NCBI GenBank assembly: GCA_014155875.1
Contig: JACEFZ010025820.1
Location: forward strand, 579,501-643,500
Source: Cepaea nemoralis
Lineage: Eukaryota; Mollusca; Gastropoda; Stylommatophora; Helicidae
Length of the DNA stretch: 64,000 bases
Direction of reading: 5' to 3'
Part shown: positions 32,307 through 44,435 of the stretch, in pieces
Position numbering within the stretch: position 1 is the first letter of the stretch
Layout of the letters: each line of letters begins with the position of its first letter
Program-made: the position numbers and the translations under genes
The notes under the pieces: model-generated
The model's database searches: none
The model's input: the letters and a program-made list of their open reading frames with translations, nothing else
Told to the model about the DNA's origin: nothing

Positions 32307-32934
32307 GGGAGAGAGGGGGTGGGGAGACTAAAGGAAAACAGTTCATTGAAATGAAGTTGGTGAAGAGTTCCCCCGTGCCTCGACTTCACATCAAGAGAAC
32401 GTAGAGTGGCTCTTGCTTCGGATCAAAGTCGTATTCCTGCTTGAGAGGCTCCAGTCTATGCATTCACTTCTTCGAATGGCGTTTACCGTGTGATACATAT
32501 GTCTGCGTGTCTGTGAGTGTGAGGGAATGTGTGTTTGGGAGAGCGAAGGGGGGCAGGTAGATAGGTAGTTTAGTTATGAGACTAACATACGAACGATTGG
32601 ATCAATGGAAGGACAGACAGATCGACAGACAGACATGCAGAAAGACTGACAGACAATTATATAGAATACAACACATAAAAAGATTGGTAACATTCGGGTT
32701 ACTATTAAACAAAGAAGTGAGTAAAAATAATCATAAATTTACAATCTTAATTCTCTGAACACCTGGTGACCATCAGTCAGTTAGTACCTTCGGAAGATCA
32801 CCACGAAAAGTGATTATAGTGTCTGTTGAGAGGCACACTTAAGTGTGAAAAAAGAGAGGTTAGCGATGAATAAAAAGGATTTATGAGAAAATAAAAGTAA
32901 GTTTACAACTTAAAATCAAGTGCAGTATTTTTTT

Positions 32935-33185
32935 TTCCGCATAACCTTTACAGGACAACGCTGTCAACATCAGCATCTTTCAGCTGATTGTTGATTTCTT
33001 GGCAAGATTACGCTCAGTAGTTTGCTATTGCTTTCTGGACGACTGGCTCACCTACCCAGTAAGTTCCCAACGCGGCGAGAACCGTTACCGATTCTCGCGC
33101 AGGTTACGTTTCCTCACGTGGATATATGGGATTTCCGAGAGAGACGTTAACTTCTAGGCCAGAGAGACCGGCAAGTCCTGCATAT
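32935..33185 (-). mobile_element. SINE-like family X, longest copy
   Basis: On the minus strand: GCAGGACTTGCCGGTCTC, GGCCTAGAAGTTAACG, the ATCCCATATATCCACG block, then CAGAAAGCAATAGCAAACTA, TTGCCAAGAAATCAACAATC, CCTGTAAAGG and a poly-A tail at 32935. The central CAGAAAG.AATGGCAAACTACTG block is shared with tRNA-SINEs at 4058 and 11945. No clear pol III boxes were found in the head. Confidence 0.75.
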
Positions 33186-33349
33186 TGACTAAAGTGAAAT
33201 CAAAAGCTGCAATACGATCATATTTAGCACGGTTACACGTTCAAAGAAGCAGAATGTGTTGCCCGAATGTTGCCTGCTGTAAACAGGCACAACGCAAGAA
33301 CGCCCAAAACAAACATTTCGGCTGAACGACGAGGAAGAAGAAGAAACCA

Positions 33350-35930
33350 TGGAACATGCGGAATAAAGCTGAACAAGGGTCACAAGTAGACTATATAGTA
33401 ATCAAATATACTCAGACGAATTGTATAACAACCGTCAGCACCATTCCCCACACAATCATAGATACTGACTATTTACCCATCATAACGATTCAAATAACGT
33501 TATACGGAGAACAAAGAGAACAGAAACGAAAACAGAACATAAATTACAGAAACTATATGACCAAAGTGTCAGAACAAACACCAACCAAGAAAGTTATATG
33601 ATAATCGACGAACATATATTGGAAGTGTTTATACGAAATGCAGCACGCTCAAATCAGCGTTGATGAAAACTGCCGAAGCAACCAGTGGAAATAACAACTC
33701 AAACAACTAGATGAAAATAACACCATAGTTGGAGAATAAAATCTATGTGGCAATGCAGGTAAAAGAAATATGTGAGAAATGTTGAAAGATAAGTCACGCG
33801 ACGATTGTATTATATATAAAATAGCCATAAAAAAGGTTTTTAAAAAAGCCACCAAGAAAGCCAAAGAAGAATCGTGAACAAAATAAAGAGGGCATTTAAC
33901 AATGATATGTAAAGAATGCAAGACAGATTTCTACAAATGTTTTAACGCAATGCAAGTGAGAGATGAAGTCTATAACCCCACATAAATAATTAATAACAAT
34001 TTAAGACCAAGTTTAAATGACAGTCAACGAGCAATCACATAGAAAGAGTATGTTTAATAACGTCTGAATCCACAGGGAAGTCGAAGTAGCTACTCCCACA
34101 CCTCAAAAGAAGACGATGTTCAAGAACGAAACATCTACAGGCTAAAAGTGACAGAAGCTTTTAATTAAAAGACAGTCCCAAAAACAAATCACCAGGCATG
34201 GATGGAATAAAAGCTGAAACAATGACAGCTTGTCGTAAGGCTGATGTTAGATGCCTTACGAGGATGTTTACAGCAGTCTGGAAAGAAATGCTCCATTGGG
34301 AAATGAAAGGCATAAGAAGTAGAAATCCAACAGGATGTCTCCATCCGACATAAGGACTTCACGCTGGAGTTCACAGCCAGCGAACGCAAGCAAGCAAACA
34401 ATATTAAATAAAGGGGCCAAATGAAGATGTAGAGATTTGACCAGTTAAGATGAAAAATCTGGTAGCACCCGGAAAAACGGCCGTCAGTAAACCGGAAAAG
34501 GAAGCTTCTCAGATTTTGTACAATCCGTCCGCAAAAGGAGAGGATCAGAAGAAGCCAGTTATTTTCCTGACAAGTTTGTAGATGAATGGAGAAGAGAGTA
34601 GCCAGCCAATAGTCATAAGAAGTCAGCAACTGGATGTGTGCAGACGCCTTAGCGAAGTTGATAGCAAATTCCACTGATAATATAATGAGCGGAGTCGGAC
34701 ACGGTTTCGACACCTGAGCTCGTCTCCTGCGAAAGTGATTCAAGGATTTCTCTGTGCATTTAAGCCTATAAATTTGTGATGGCGCTATGACATCACTGAC
34801 CCATAGCAGGAAAATGCTTCGGGACAATTACAATTAAAGTATAAACTGGGTGTGTTAGTACTTTACTGGGTAGCTTATCGGGCGCCAAGGTGGCGCGGTT
34901 AGAACGTTACGCTGGCAATAGCATGAGCATTCATTGTGAGTATAATAAATAATGAAAGAACCACTTGTGTAAGGCAGATATGTGTAATATTACTATAACT
35001 ATTCATCATCGACATGAAGAAAATAATATCAGACGCACAATAAGCAGTAGAAACATAACGTGAAAGAAACTGAAAAAAACATAGACAAAACAACCGTAAA
35101 CGAATTATTCTTCCGATCAATGCATACCCTACGAATATTAAGACAAATTGAATTTGCAAAAGCATATAACATCATTTAATACGACACGTCACACATAAGA
35201 AATGTGATATAAACATATCTAAGACAGACACTTTGAAGATCGCTAGTCTGTCTCGTCCACTTAACATTCATATTAACAACTGGAAGATCAAACAGAACCC
35301 CGAATTAAAATACCTTGGGAGTATTTTTACAGGAGATTAACGACTCGGCATGAAGATCGAAATAAGATACCAGAATGTCAGCGCGGTGATTTATCAGCTC
35401 TAACCACACCTCAAACATTTATGTATCGTCATGGAAACAATAAGACAACTGATCAACAGCATATTCAGTGTAACCTTAGCTTTCAATGGCAGACTAGTTA
35501 TTAAACAAGGCGCAAGATGGAAAATATCCCAGTGTGGAAGGATGTCTGAGAAGGGAATGTAACTAATAAAGACAGACTATGGAAAGATGAAATCAGAGAA
35601 ATGGTAGGAGCAACACCATGCCATAATTACATAGAGAAACATGATAAGGGGTTCGGTATTCTAATCAGAATGGTTCTACCCCTATGTGCCTATAACAGTA
35701 GAATAGAAGAACTGATTACAGAGATGAGGGAGATGCATGAGCAGACGGATCAACACTGCCTTACAACAACCCAGACTCGTGGGATCCAGCACAAGACACA
35801 GGGCACATGAACGTAAACTGCAGCTCTCAACACAACTCCACCATGGGAAGAGCTGAACCAGCACAGGGATTTAACTGGTTCGGCAATGGATAGAAAAGAC
35901 AAGACTAGCCTGGGCTCTTAGACTGACTCA
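33350..35930 (+). pseudogene. Decayed LINE spanning EN end, RT start and C-terminus
   Basis: A long dead copy. 33380-33600 reads QVDYIVIKYTQTNCITTVST and IIDTDYLPIITIQITL, the end of an AP-endonuclease domain. 34175-34300 reads KNKSPGMDGIKAETM and FTAVWKEMLHW, the start of RT. 35270-35500 reads PLNIHINNWKIKQNPELKYL, GSIFTGD, ETIRQLINSIFSVTLAFNG, and 35560-35700 reads NKDRLWKDEIREMVGATP and NYIEKHDKGFGILIRM, the thumb and tail. The palm, including FADD, is missing or unrecognisable between about 34430 and 35200, where other sequence (including a SINE head near 34875) lies. Stops and shifts are frequent throughout. Confidence 0.7.
34875..34935 (+). mobile_element. SINE head fragment
   Basis: AAGGTGGCGCGGTTAGAACG resembles the A-box heads of the tRNA-SINEs here. 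The rest is not recognised. Confidence 0.4.
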
Positions 35931-37430
35931 ACCTAACAATCCGTAGCAGGAAATATCGGGGGTAGGGGTGGGGGTAGGTAAAATCGGCCGACGTGGTATA
36001 TACCAAATCAAATTTCGAAGGCGACTGGATTACAAATACGGCGCAAGCACCGTATGTTCATTCATTACGCTTCATGGAGTGAAAAGGGAACCATTACAAT
36101 TTAACTAATGTTAATTTACAGTCAGTGCTGGGGCACAAAGCAATAGTAAGGATAATAATAATAATAGTAATAATAATAATGGCCGCTACCATCATCATAG
36201 TTTATCTTAATAGAAGCAGCAACAGTACTCGTAGTAGTGGTGGTGTGATGGTGGTGGTGGTAGAAATAGCAGCATCAGTTGCTGTTGTAATTTTATACTA
36301 TTAGTGGTAATACAAATAGACAGTAATTAAATATAATAATAGTAGTCATCAATATTAGTTAGCAGGTACGGTCGTCGTTCTAATCATGACCGGCGTAGTT
36401 TTACCTCACAGTTTGCTTTAGTTGTGTTTTACTTCCCCTAAAGCTTTGGATGGTTAGGGCTGCTCGAGGTTTTCTCCTGCCTTTGCGCAGACCAGAATCT
36501 TCAGATTCTGAATAGGACTTGATGACAATGATGACGATGTTGACGATGATAATGATGATTCAGTTTATACTTTCAAAAAACATTGCTAACATAAAATAAC
36601 ATCAATACTGAAACTGTGAGAAACAGTCCTTTCTTCTTAAAAGTCTCACTGTCTTATAGAATGCATCCACTGCACGCATGTGCATCGACTTCATAATGTT
36701 TTATTTTATCCCACCTCCCCTGTTGGAATTGCGGAGATTGCTTCTCGTAATCCTTTTTCTGTTCTCTCTCGGATTTCAATTCTGGTTTCAAGTGTAGGGT
36801 TGGCCGTTCTCTTGACAGCCTGCAGATCTCTACAGACTTTTTCTTGAATATTAACTGCTGAAGGCCAGCTTATGTCGCAATCCCTCTGCGTTCTTGTGGA
36901 TCATTTCAAGTCTATTGTTTCTGAATCGACAGACTTCTTCTCCCATACCCTGGAATTACTATTACGTTTTACTGGTACAAAGGAGAAACGGGGTCGACGG
37001 TGCAGATAAATGCATTCTCAGTGCACACTGTGTAAACCGAGCAGTTACATCGCTGCTAAAGATAACTGATCACTTATTGGTTAACCTAATGTGCAGTGCA
37101 ACGTGTTCTCGGTAATTTTAATATTAGATGTCAATATATTACATTTAATTGCTGTTTGTTTTGCTATTACTTTGACTGAATCTTGAGTACAATAAGGACT
37201 GTGAAATGTAATGAAGACAGGGGCAAAAACAGGAAGCCATCCTCGACAATCTGAGAAAATGACCGAAAAAATAAATAAACAACGACAAATCAAATATTTT
37301 GACAATACTTAAAGACATGACAAATGTAATATTAACATTATACTATAAGGAAAAATGGAAGGCAATTTACCAAGAGGTAGGCTCTGATACAAGTGGGAAG
37401 ATAACTTCAAGAGATTGACGAATGGCTACA
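35931..37430. other. Unassigned with short microsatellites
   Basis: AAT repeats at 36150-36180 and GTGGTG at 36237-36262; GATGAC-type repeats at 36519-36560. The minus strand of 36700-36970 gives a possible decayed protein segment (KKSVEICRLSREPTLHLKPE) that I could not assign. No host gene is supported. Confidence 0.35.
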
Positions 37431-37431
37431 C

Positions 37432-37632
<201 letters not shown>

Positions 37633-38450
37633 CAACTATGTTGACGACCCATTGCTGCCAATCTTCGTTTTGAATATGGCAGCTGATTGATTGATTAATT
37701 AATGTTAAGCCTCAGACATGTTTCAAAGCTCATTTTATCTTTATTTAATCATTTAAGTATAAACAACAATAACCTATTAACTGTAAAGGAAAGATCTAAG
37801 CTCTGTCGGGATAAAAAAGATAAAAAAATATAACAAGTCGAGTTGATCGAGGTCATGTTGAGAAACAACGAATACAAGCTCCACATATTATCCCTGAGTT
37901 GGGCGGCAGCGGCATTCCTTAACTCTTTAAGCTTACAAATTAATTTGGGACATACGCGTGAATAATGAATGATATATTATTCTGTAGCAAGGACAACCGG
38001 AGTCTCATGGTCATAAAAAGGAGGTCCTTTCTACGCATTATTCTGCCTCTTTGCCCGTTTTACACTCTCGACACTGCTCATTGATAGCATCCTACAAGTT
38101 CGTCCGCATTAGTGCCTACTCGAGCGATTTCCTGCACTCTGGACGGTAAACATCTTGCAAGTTGTGCATCGTGATCTGCTTATTTATGACAGCACCTTTT
38201 GACCCGGCCGGGTCTTTGTGTTTGTGAATTCTCTAGAAGACTGTGAGTGGTAACTCTTTAGTCCTAAGCATTGTCGTTTAGGTTGTCTGCGCCCCGAAAG
38301 GTGTTTGCATATTTCGGAGTGAGGTTGATATAGAAACACTTCTTGTGGCCAGTGCCGAAGAACCACCTCTCTGGCGATTGATTTGCAGAGTTCTCATTCT
38401 CTCTCCAAGCGTAGATATCAATGGGGTGGGCTAGGTGGGTATCAATTAAT
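37633..38450. other. Unassigned spacer
   Basis: No gene or element ends recognised. Confidence 0.35.
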
Positions 38451-39040
38451 CAATCAGGTGCCATCTCCACAATGAAGGTTCGCTGCAATGGATCTACAAC
38501 ACCGTCTGTCTCTCACCTTGGCTGTACATTCTGTCAGACTGATTTTCGTCCATCTCTTGATGTCATCTTCCCACTTATATTGTTGTCTACCTCCTGCTCG
38601 CTTGCCCTCAACCTTGCCCTCTAGCATGGTTTTTATAAGAGTGTTATGTCTTTTAACGTGGCCGAAATATTTCACTTGCCTTTTTTAAAAAATTCTTTCA
38701 ACAACTCTCTTTTCATTCCCAGTTTTTCTAGAACCTCTGTATTTGATTATTTGTTTCCATGAAATATGACATATTCTTCTGTATATCCACATCTCCAGGG
38801 CTTCTATGCGACTTTCTAGTTGCTTGTTCAATGTCCAGTCTTCCGAGTCACACAATAGTGTTGAATTTACGTATCATTTGATAATTCTCATTTTTAAAGC
38901 GTTATTAATCTCTCTAGATGTTAATACCGATTTCATGCCGCTGAAAGCATTTTTGGCCACTCCTATTCTCTTTATGATTTATATTTCACGTCTGCCATCG
39001 TGTTATTGCATGTCCACGATAGGAGAAACTTGTTTCTTGT
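38450..39040 (-). pseudogene. LINE ORF2 C-terminal region (family C)
   Basis: On the minus strand: RIKRIGVAKNAFSGMKSVLT, EINNALKMRIIKWYVNSTLL, SEDWTLNKQLESRIEALEMW and YRRICHISWKQ. Then comes an open 73-codon tail (38675-38454) with YFGHVKRHNTLIKTMLEGKV, GKRAGGRQQYKWEDDIKRW and HCGDGT. The RT catalytic core is missing because the copy is cut at about 39043 by the mariner element. The tail differs from family A and B (KWEDDIK instead of REMMLDGL). Confidence 0.8.
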
Positions 39041-39290
39041 TCTACGAGGGACAGTCTATCAGTAATGCCTCCTATTGTTTATTTATGGAAATACTTTATC
39101 GGTGTGCAATTTGTTAATTTAGCTGGATTCTTCATCCACCTTTCTGCACCGTGTATCACTATCAACATGTTTCAGTCACAGGTTGCTCAACAGTAACTGT
39201 TTAAAAATGGTCACCAGAGAAATTCGGTTAAAGCAACGTAATGTCATAGAATTCCTCATTGCTGAAGGCGACACGCCGATTCGCATTCAC

Positions 39291-40816
39291 TGTCGTGGAA
39301 TTCTTGGAGTTGTCGATCGATGAAAGACTGTCGCGCAATTCGTCTACAGGCAACCACCATCCTTTGATGTTGGAGACAGGCTGTCCTGATGGGAGTCGGC
39401 AAGATCTTTTGTTGTGGGGAAAATATTCTCCAGATCACATGCCGGCAAGACTTTTTGAAGTACCGGGAACAATCCCCCAGATTAAAGCGGGACAGCCGGC
39501 CAGTTGTTTACATCGAGTCGAAAAAAGAGGGGAAAAAAAATAGCTTCTCGGCGCCTAGTGTCTAGTCAGATTTGTGTCGTTATTCAGACACAGTATTAAA
39601 ACAGTCTGGACAAACAACTTTGGCGGGAGTCGGCCAAATGTTTGAGGCATCAAGGAAGTGTGTGATGTTCCTGTTTTGATTATGGAGAGAGACTACAGTG
39701 TCTTATGTTGATTTACATCGGCGGACATTTATCCATTGTGTGATTTAGTAGTCTCGATTTCAAACAGGAATAAATAAATGGTATTTAATTAAATAGACCC
39801 AAGTTAGATGATTCTTAGGAGTCGAGCGTAGTAATGTGCGTTGTGAAAACTTATTATAGGAGCATCGGCAGCAGTAGGCTATCGCGTTGCTTAAACTATC
39901 TAGGGTTCCACTATGTTTTCCAAAAAGCTAGCAAAGTCATAGAAGAAGATTATGGCTCGATCATTGAAGGCAGTTTTTACTCAGCGGCTTTTGCACTGGG
40001 CCCATAACCCAGAGGGTCTGCAAGAACCTTACTTCTGCTGAGCAGGAACCGACGATAATCTAAGAGTGATTGCTCAGTGGTAGTTCTCATCATAGTAGAG
40101 TGAAGATACTTACAATACCACCAGTAACAGGAACAATAGTAGTTATATAGAGAAATTGACAATTAACATTGTGTTTTACAAATGGTGAATTCCTGTGAGA
40201 ACTTAACAATTAACATTGTGTTTTTTTTTCAAATGGTGAATTCCTGTGAGAAATTAGCTACTAACATTTTGTTTCAAAGTGACAGTAAACATTATTTTAC
40301 TGTACAAGGGTTATCAGATCACAGAACTTTTAGTGACATATTAGTTACACTGTGTGTGTGTCAGATTTATGGTCAGATTTGGACTACATCCACTAATGGT
40401 GACCAGGTATCCGGACTATCCAAGAGCCATTGGAGGAAGTCGACACCTGGCCAGAGAGACGCATCATTTTGTGAGGTCCTTCTATACTTGATCTATGGTG
40501 CTGTTGTGTGGCCGGTACTGTGAGGAAAGCAGACTTTGATCCTGAGCTGTTCGGTCTGATTCTGCATACACACTAGATTATACGACAGACATTCTACACA
40601 TACACTTTGCACATACCTGACACTTTTCTTTATTAAATTAATTTCTCATTTTGTTAGAAGCTAGAGTTGTATAGTATGTTTTGGAGAAGAATGAGAGGGG
40701 GGCAGGGTCCAGTGGTAAGAAGAAGAAGACAGAAGAAGAAGAAGACGAAGAAGAGAAGAAGAAGAAGAAGAAGAAGAAGAAGAAGAAGAAGAAGAAGAGA
40801 GAGAGAGAGAGAGAGA

Positions 40817-40885
<69 letters not shown>

Positions 40886-41028
40886 GAGAGAGAGAGAGAG
40901 AGAGAGAGATCCAAAGACTGATGGGGTTTTGTGGACAGAAATCCAGGAGATCCTCAAGATAATGATATGGAGTTAAAAGAATGTGGGTGCTGATTCCCCT
41001 TACCCGAGGGACGACACGTATTACCACA
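39291..41028 (+). mobile_element. LTR-like element L1, short copy (solo LTR)
   Basis: Begins TGTCGTGG and ends TTACCACA, flanked by TTCAC at 39286-39290 and 41029-41033. Removing it with one TSD copy restores the mariner frame, which fixes both ends. It aligns with the long copy at 25129-29684, sharing CGATCGATGA, CCTTTGATGTTG, CATCGGCGGACAT, CTTCTGCTGAGCAGGA, GAAGCTAGAGTTGT and GATTCCCCTTACCC-GAGGGACGACAC. There is no coding sequence. An AAG/AG microsatellite (40723-40910) lies near the 3' end. Confidence 0.85.
40723..40910. repeat. AAG then AG microsatellite
   Basis: AAGAAG for about 80 bp, then AG with few interruptions. Strong purine asymmetry. The aligned place in the long L1 copy has only GAGAAGAAGG. 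Confidence 0.95.
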
Positions 41029-41282
41029 TTCACTAACTGTTGAGTATTGTTTATGGAGATTCAACAGTGGATGTTAGCACCGTCCGATGTTGGGTAAGTC
41101 TTTGTGACGAAACTGAAGTAGATCAATCCTGACTGGCTGACGCAAAGCGGACTGGCCGTCCGTTAACCTCATTGACTCCACACAACATTCATCGAGTTGA
41201 TGGCATCATTCGTGGAGACCGTCGAGTACGACTGGATAAATTGTGTTCCATGTTGTCCATTATTAAAGGCAATGCACGGTCT

Positions 41283-43310
41283 TCTTGTCTTGTATCTCCC
41301 CAAACAACTCAACTACAACAGACTTCTTGTCTTGTATCTCCCAGCGGAACATATGCCCACACACAACTCAACTACAACAGACTTCTTGACTTGTATCTCC
41401 CAGTGGAACATATGCCCACACACAACTCACCTACAACAGACTTCTTGTCTTGTATCTCATCATCATCATCATCAAGTGCCGTGCCAGCTGGCGTAGGCGT
41501 TCATGGCTCTCCACAGATCTCGGTCTTTGGTTTTCTGGATCAACTCTGCTGCTGATATTCCTCCATGCCACCGTCTCAATCCATCCAGCATCATTTCTCT
41601 TGGTCTGCCTCTGCCTCTCTTCCCCTCGATCTTTCCAGTTGTTACGATGTTCTCCAATGCCTCTCTTCTCATCACTTGACAGAAGACAAGATGTTTGTCT
41701 CTGTCTTATTGGTGTATATAATGTTCTAGTTTCATTAGCCTGTTTCAGGCAGTCATCGTTAGTTACTCTGGCAGTCCAAGGAATTCGCAACATTCGTCTC
41801 AGGAACTCTTGTGTCTACGAATGGAACATATGCCCACACACAACTCAACTACAACAGACTTCTTGTCTTGTATCTCCCAGTGGAACATATGCCCACACAC
41901 AACTCAACTACAACAGACTTCTTGTCTTGTATCTCCCAGTGGAACATATGCCCACACACAACTCAACTACAACAGACTTCTTGTCTTGTATCTCCCAGTG
42001 GAACACATGCCCACACACAACTCAACTACAACAGACTTCTTGTCTTGTATCTACGAATGGAACATATGCCCACACACAACTCAACTACAACAGACTTCTT
42101 GTCTTGTATCTCCCAGTGGAACATATGCCCACACACAACTCAACTACAACAGACTTCTTGTCTTGTATCTCCCAGTGGAACATATGCCCACACACAACTC
42201 AACTACAACAGACTTCTTGTCTTGTATCTACGAATGGAACATATGCCCACACACAACTCAACTACAACAGACTTCTTGTGTTGTATCTACGAATGGAACA
42301 TATGCCCACACACATCTCAACTACAACAGACTTCTTGTCTTGTATCTACGAATGGAATATATGCCCACACACAACTCAACTACAACAGACTTCTTGTCTT
42401 GTATCTACGAATGGAACATATGCCCACACACATCTCAACTACAACAGACTTCTTGTCTTGTATCTACGAATGGAATATATGCCCACACACATCTCAACTA
42501 CAACAGACTTCTTGTCTTGTATCTACGAATGGAAACATATGCCCACACACAACTCAACTACAACAGACTTCTTGTCTTGTATCTACGAATGGAATATATG
42601 CCCACACACAACTCAACTACAACAGACTTCTTGTCTTGTATCTACGAATGGAACATATGCCCACACACAACTCAACTACAACAGACTTCTTGTCTTGTAT
42701 CTACGAATGGAACATATGCCCACACACAACTCAACTACAACAGACTTCTTGTCTTGTATCTACGAATGGAACATATGCCCACACACATCTCAACTACAAC
42801 AGACTTCTTGTCTTGTATCTACGAATGGAATATATGCCCACACACAACTCAACTACAACAGACTTTCTTGTCTTGTATCTACGAATGGAACATATGCCCA
42901 CACACATCTCAACTACAACAGACTTCTTGTCTTGTATCTACGAATGGAACATATGCCCACACACAACTCAACTACAACAGACTTCTTGTCTTGTATCTAC
43001 GAATGGAACATATGCCCACACACAACTCAACTACAACAGACTTCTTGTCTTGTATCTCCCAGTGGAACATATGCCCACACACAACTCAACTACAACAGAC
43101 TTCTTGTCTTGTATCTACGAATGGAATATATGCCCACACACAACTCAACTACAACAGACTTCTTGTCTTGTATCTCCCAGTGGAACATATGCCCACACAC
43201 AACTCAACTACAACAGACTTCTTGTCTTGTATCTACGAATGGAATATATGCCCACACACAACTCAACTACAACAGACTTCTTGTCTTGTATCTCCCAGTG
43301 GAACATAGCT
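41283..43310. repeat. 59-bp minisatellite
   Basis: About 28 units: CTTCTTGTCTTGTATCTCC, CAGTGGAACATATGCCCAC and ACACAACTCAACTACAACAGA. Two main variants alternate (CTCCCAGTGG and CTACGAATGG), with ACATCTC/ACAACTC and AATATATG/AACATATG sub-variants. No frame of the plus strand has a stop for about 1.5 kb, so frames of 499-653 codons arise in all three registers. They are the same 59-residue (3 x 59 nt) peptide shifted, hence repeat by-products. Interrupted by a LINE at 41458-41806. Confidence 0.95.
41458..41806 (-). mobile_element. Family A LINE 3' fragment inside 59-bp minisatellite
   Basis: The minus-strand copy has a GATGATGATGATGATG tail at 41458-41474. The 67-codon frame (41675-41472) reads MMRREALENIVTTGKIEGKR, GRPREMMLDGLRRWHGGIS and LWRAMNAYASWHGT; upstream is LRIPWTARVTNDDCLKQANE in another frame. 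It is flanked by TCTTGTATCT (41448-41457) and TCTTGTGTCT (41807-41816), which are also array sequence, so the insertion happened within a unit. Confidence 0.85.
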
Positions 43311-43544
43311 CCTCAAACAACCCACGTCAAGCCATGTACAGACGTATTCACGATTTTTCAGCCAATGTTTTCTACGGGATGCTGCAGCCAGTCTCACCCA
43401 AACATCCTTAGTGGCCTCCTATATTGTTACTATTCTTTGCGACCCGTATGGGCCCTGGTAACACACAGAGCATGGTGATAGGAAATACATAAATATGTAT
43501 CAGTTAATCTACAGATACATAAATATTATCTACGTTCATTCATC
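43311..43544. other. Unassigned spacer after minisatellite
   Basis: No gene. I could not recognise the missing mariner C-terminal half here. Confidence 0.35.
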
Positions 43545-43960
43545 CAGTAGCACGTCCTTTGCAGAACTTCGCTCCCGTAACAACCTTCAGAAAATCTTCT
43601 CAGTCATAGGCAAGATGTCCCGCGTCCGTTACACCCATCTCGAGATCCTCTGCCAGTTATATCCACAGGCATGTATGCGCTGTTCAGCTTGTTTAGTAAG
43701 TTTCCAGGTCTGACATGTATATGTTGCAATGGGAAAGATACATGCTCTTAAAAATCTAATTTGTGTAGGTCTGTCCGTCCCATGCCACAATTGTTATAGT
43801 TTTAGTTTCTGAAGGGCACTAGATATTCGTCGTTTAATTTATTTTATTGTGTCACCATTGTTGGTAATTAATGACCCAAGATATTGGAAATGCATTATCT
43901 TTGTTTTTGCTATGTTAAGATATACGTTGTGATTTTCACCATTCTTTTGGATTATCTACA
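43545..43960 (-). pseudogene. Family B LINE thumb and C-terminus
   Basis: On the minus strand: NVYLNIAKTKIMHFQYLGSL, LQKLKL then QLWHGTDRPTQIRFLRACIF, TYTCQTWKLTKQAEQRIHAC. The tail aligns in nucleotides with 10090-10332 and 55480-55965 (GATCTC.AGATGGGTGTA, GACATCTTGCCTATGA, GAAGTTCTGCAAAGGAC). It ends in a GAATGAACG tail near 43540. Frames are broken. Confidence 0.75.
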
Positions 43961-44435
43961 TAGCGAGTAGAAATGGTAAAGAACGCTCACATGCTGTAAC
44001 TAAACAGTTACTAAAACCGAGAATATGAAAGTTGTAATCACTTGGGTTTCTTTAACTAAATATTCGCAATTATAATGCTACATATATTCTTCTAAACCCA
44101 TCCCCTCCTTCCCTCAAGCCAACACTTGCCAGAAAATAAAACGACATGTGTGAAAAAGATCCTATCCGTCAGTACCTGGGTTACTGCTAATGGAGTGAGA
44201 CGGGACGCTGCAAAACTCATCTGCTGTCGGAAACAGGCTCGGATTTCCCTTCTGTCTGCACTATCAACCATTTCATTTTATATCCTCAGACACGTGACAT
44301 CATTTAGCATTCTGACGCTTCTGGACTTTATTCTGTTACTTTCTGTACATTTCTGGTGTCTTTCTTCGTGCAGTCGCACACTGGTTTTCATATTGTTTAA
44401 GCAGAAATTTTAGAAATAGTTATACAAGTCTAGGA
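43961..44435. other. Unassigned; one 95-codon frame without known domain
   Basis: The plus-strand frame 44126-44413 is open but has no recognisable domain, is hydrophobic at its end, and lies in repeat-rich DNA. I do not call it a gene. Confidence 0.35.

Larger units (their letters stand above)
31680..33370 (-). repeat. Composite dispersed repeat R2, copy 1
   Basis: Read on the minus strand: segment Z (33365-33190, CATGGTTTCTTCTTCTTCC to CTTTTGATTTCACTTT), SINE-like X (33185-32935), segment Y (32935-32690) and CAGA/GGTA microsatellites. Z and Y recur in the same order on the plus strand at 45840-46045 and 46400-46650. Segment Y is strikingly alike, e.g. TCTGAACACCTGGTGACCAT and AAAATAAAAGTAAGTTTACA. 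Confidence 0.75.
39045..41282 (+). pseudogene. mariner transposase N-terminal half, split by LTR-like element
   Basis: The 5' TIR-like CTACGAGGGACAGTCTATCA with TAATGCCTCC begins after a TA at 39043-39044. The start codon is at 39207. Residues 1-28 read MVTREIRLKQRNVIEFLIA plus EGDTPIRIH, a mariner first helix-turn-helix. The 1738-bp insert 39291-41028 follows. Resuming at 41034 in the same frame gives LLSIVYGDSTVDVSTVRCW, KRTGRPLTSLTPHNIHRVD and RRVRLDKLCSMLSIIKGNAR, the second HTH region. Stops at the join (TAA) and after DQS show decay. The catalytic domain is missing: the 59-bp minisatellite starts at 41283. Confidence 0.85.

Noticed and set aside
31690..32404. Leu/Ser-rich or Arg/Gln-rich frames in GA and CAGA tracts
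   Set aside because: Microsatellite translation only.
34189..34827. 212-codon minus-strand frame
   Set aside because: Antisense across a decayed LINE (KNKSPGMDGIKAETM on the plus strand); no domain recognised.
41450..43478. 653-, 555- and 499-codon frames
   Set aside because: Three registers of one 59-bp minisatellite; the first also runs antisense through a LINE insertion.
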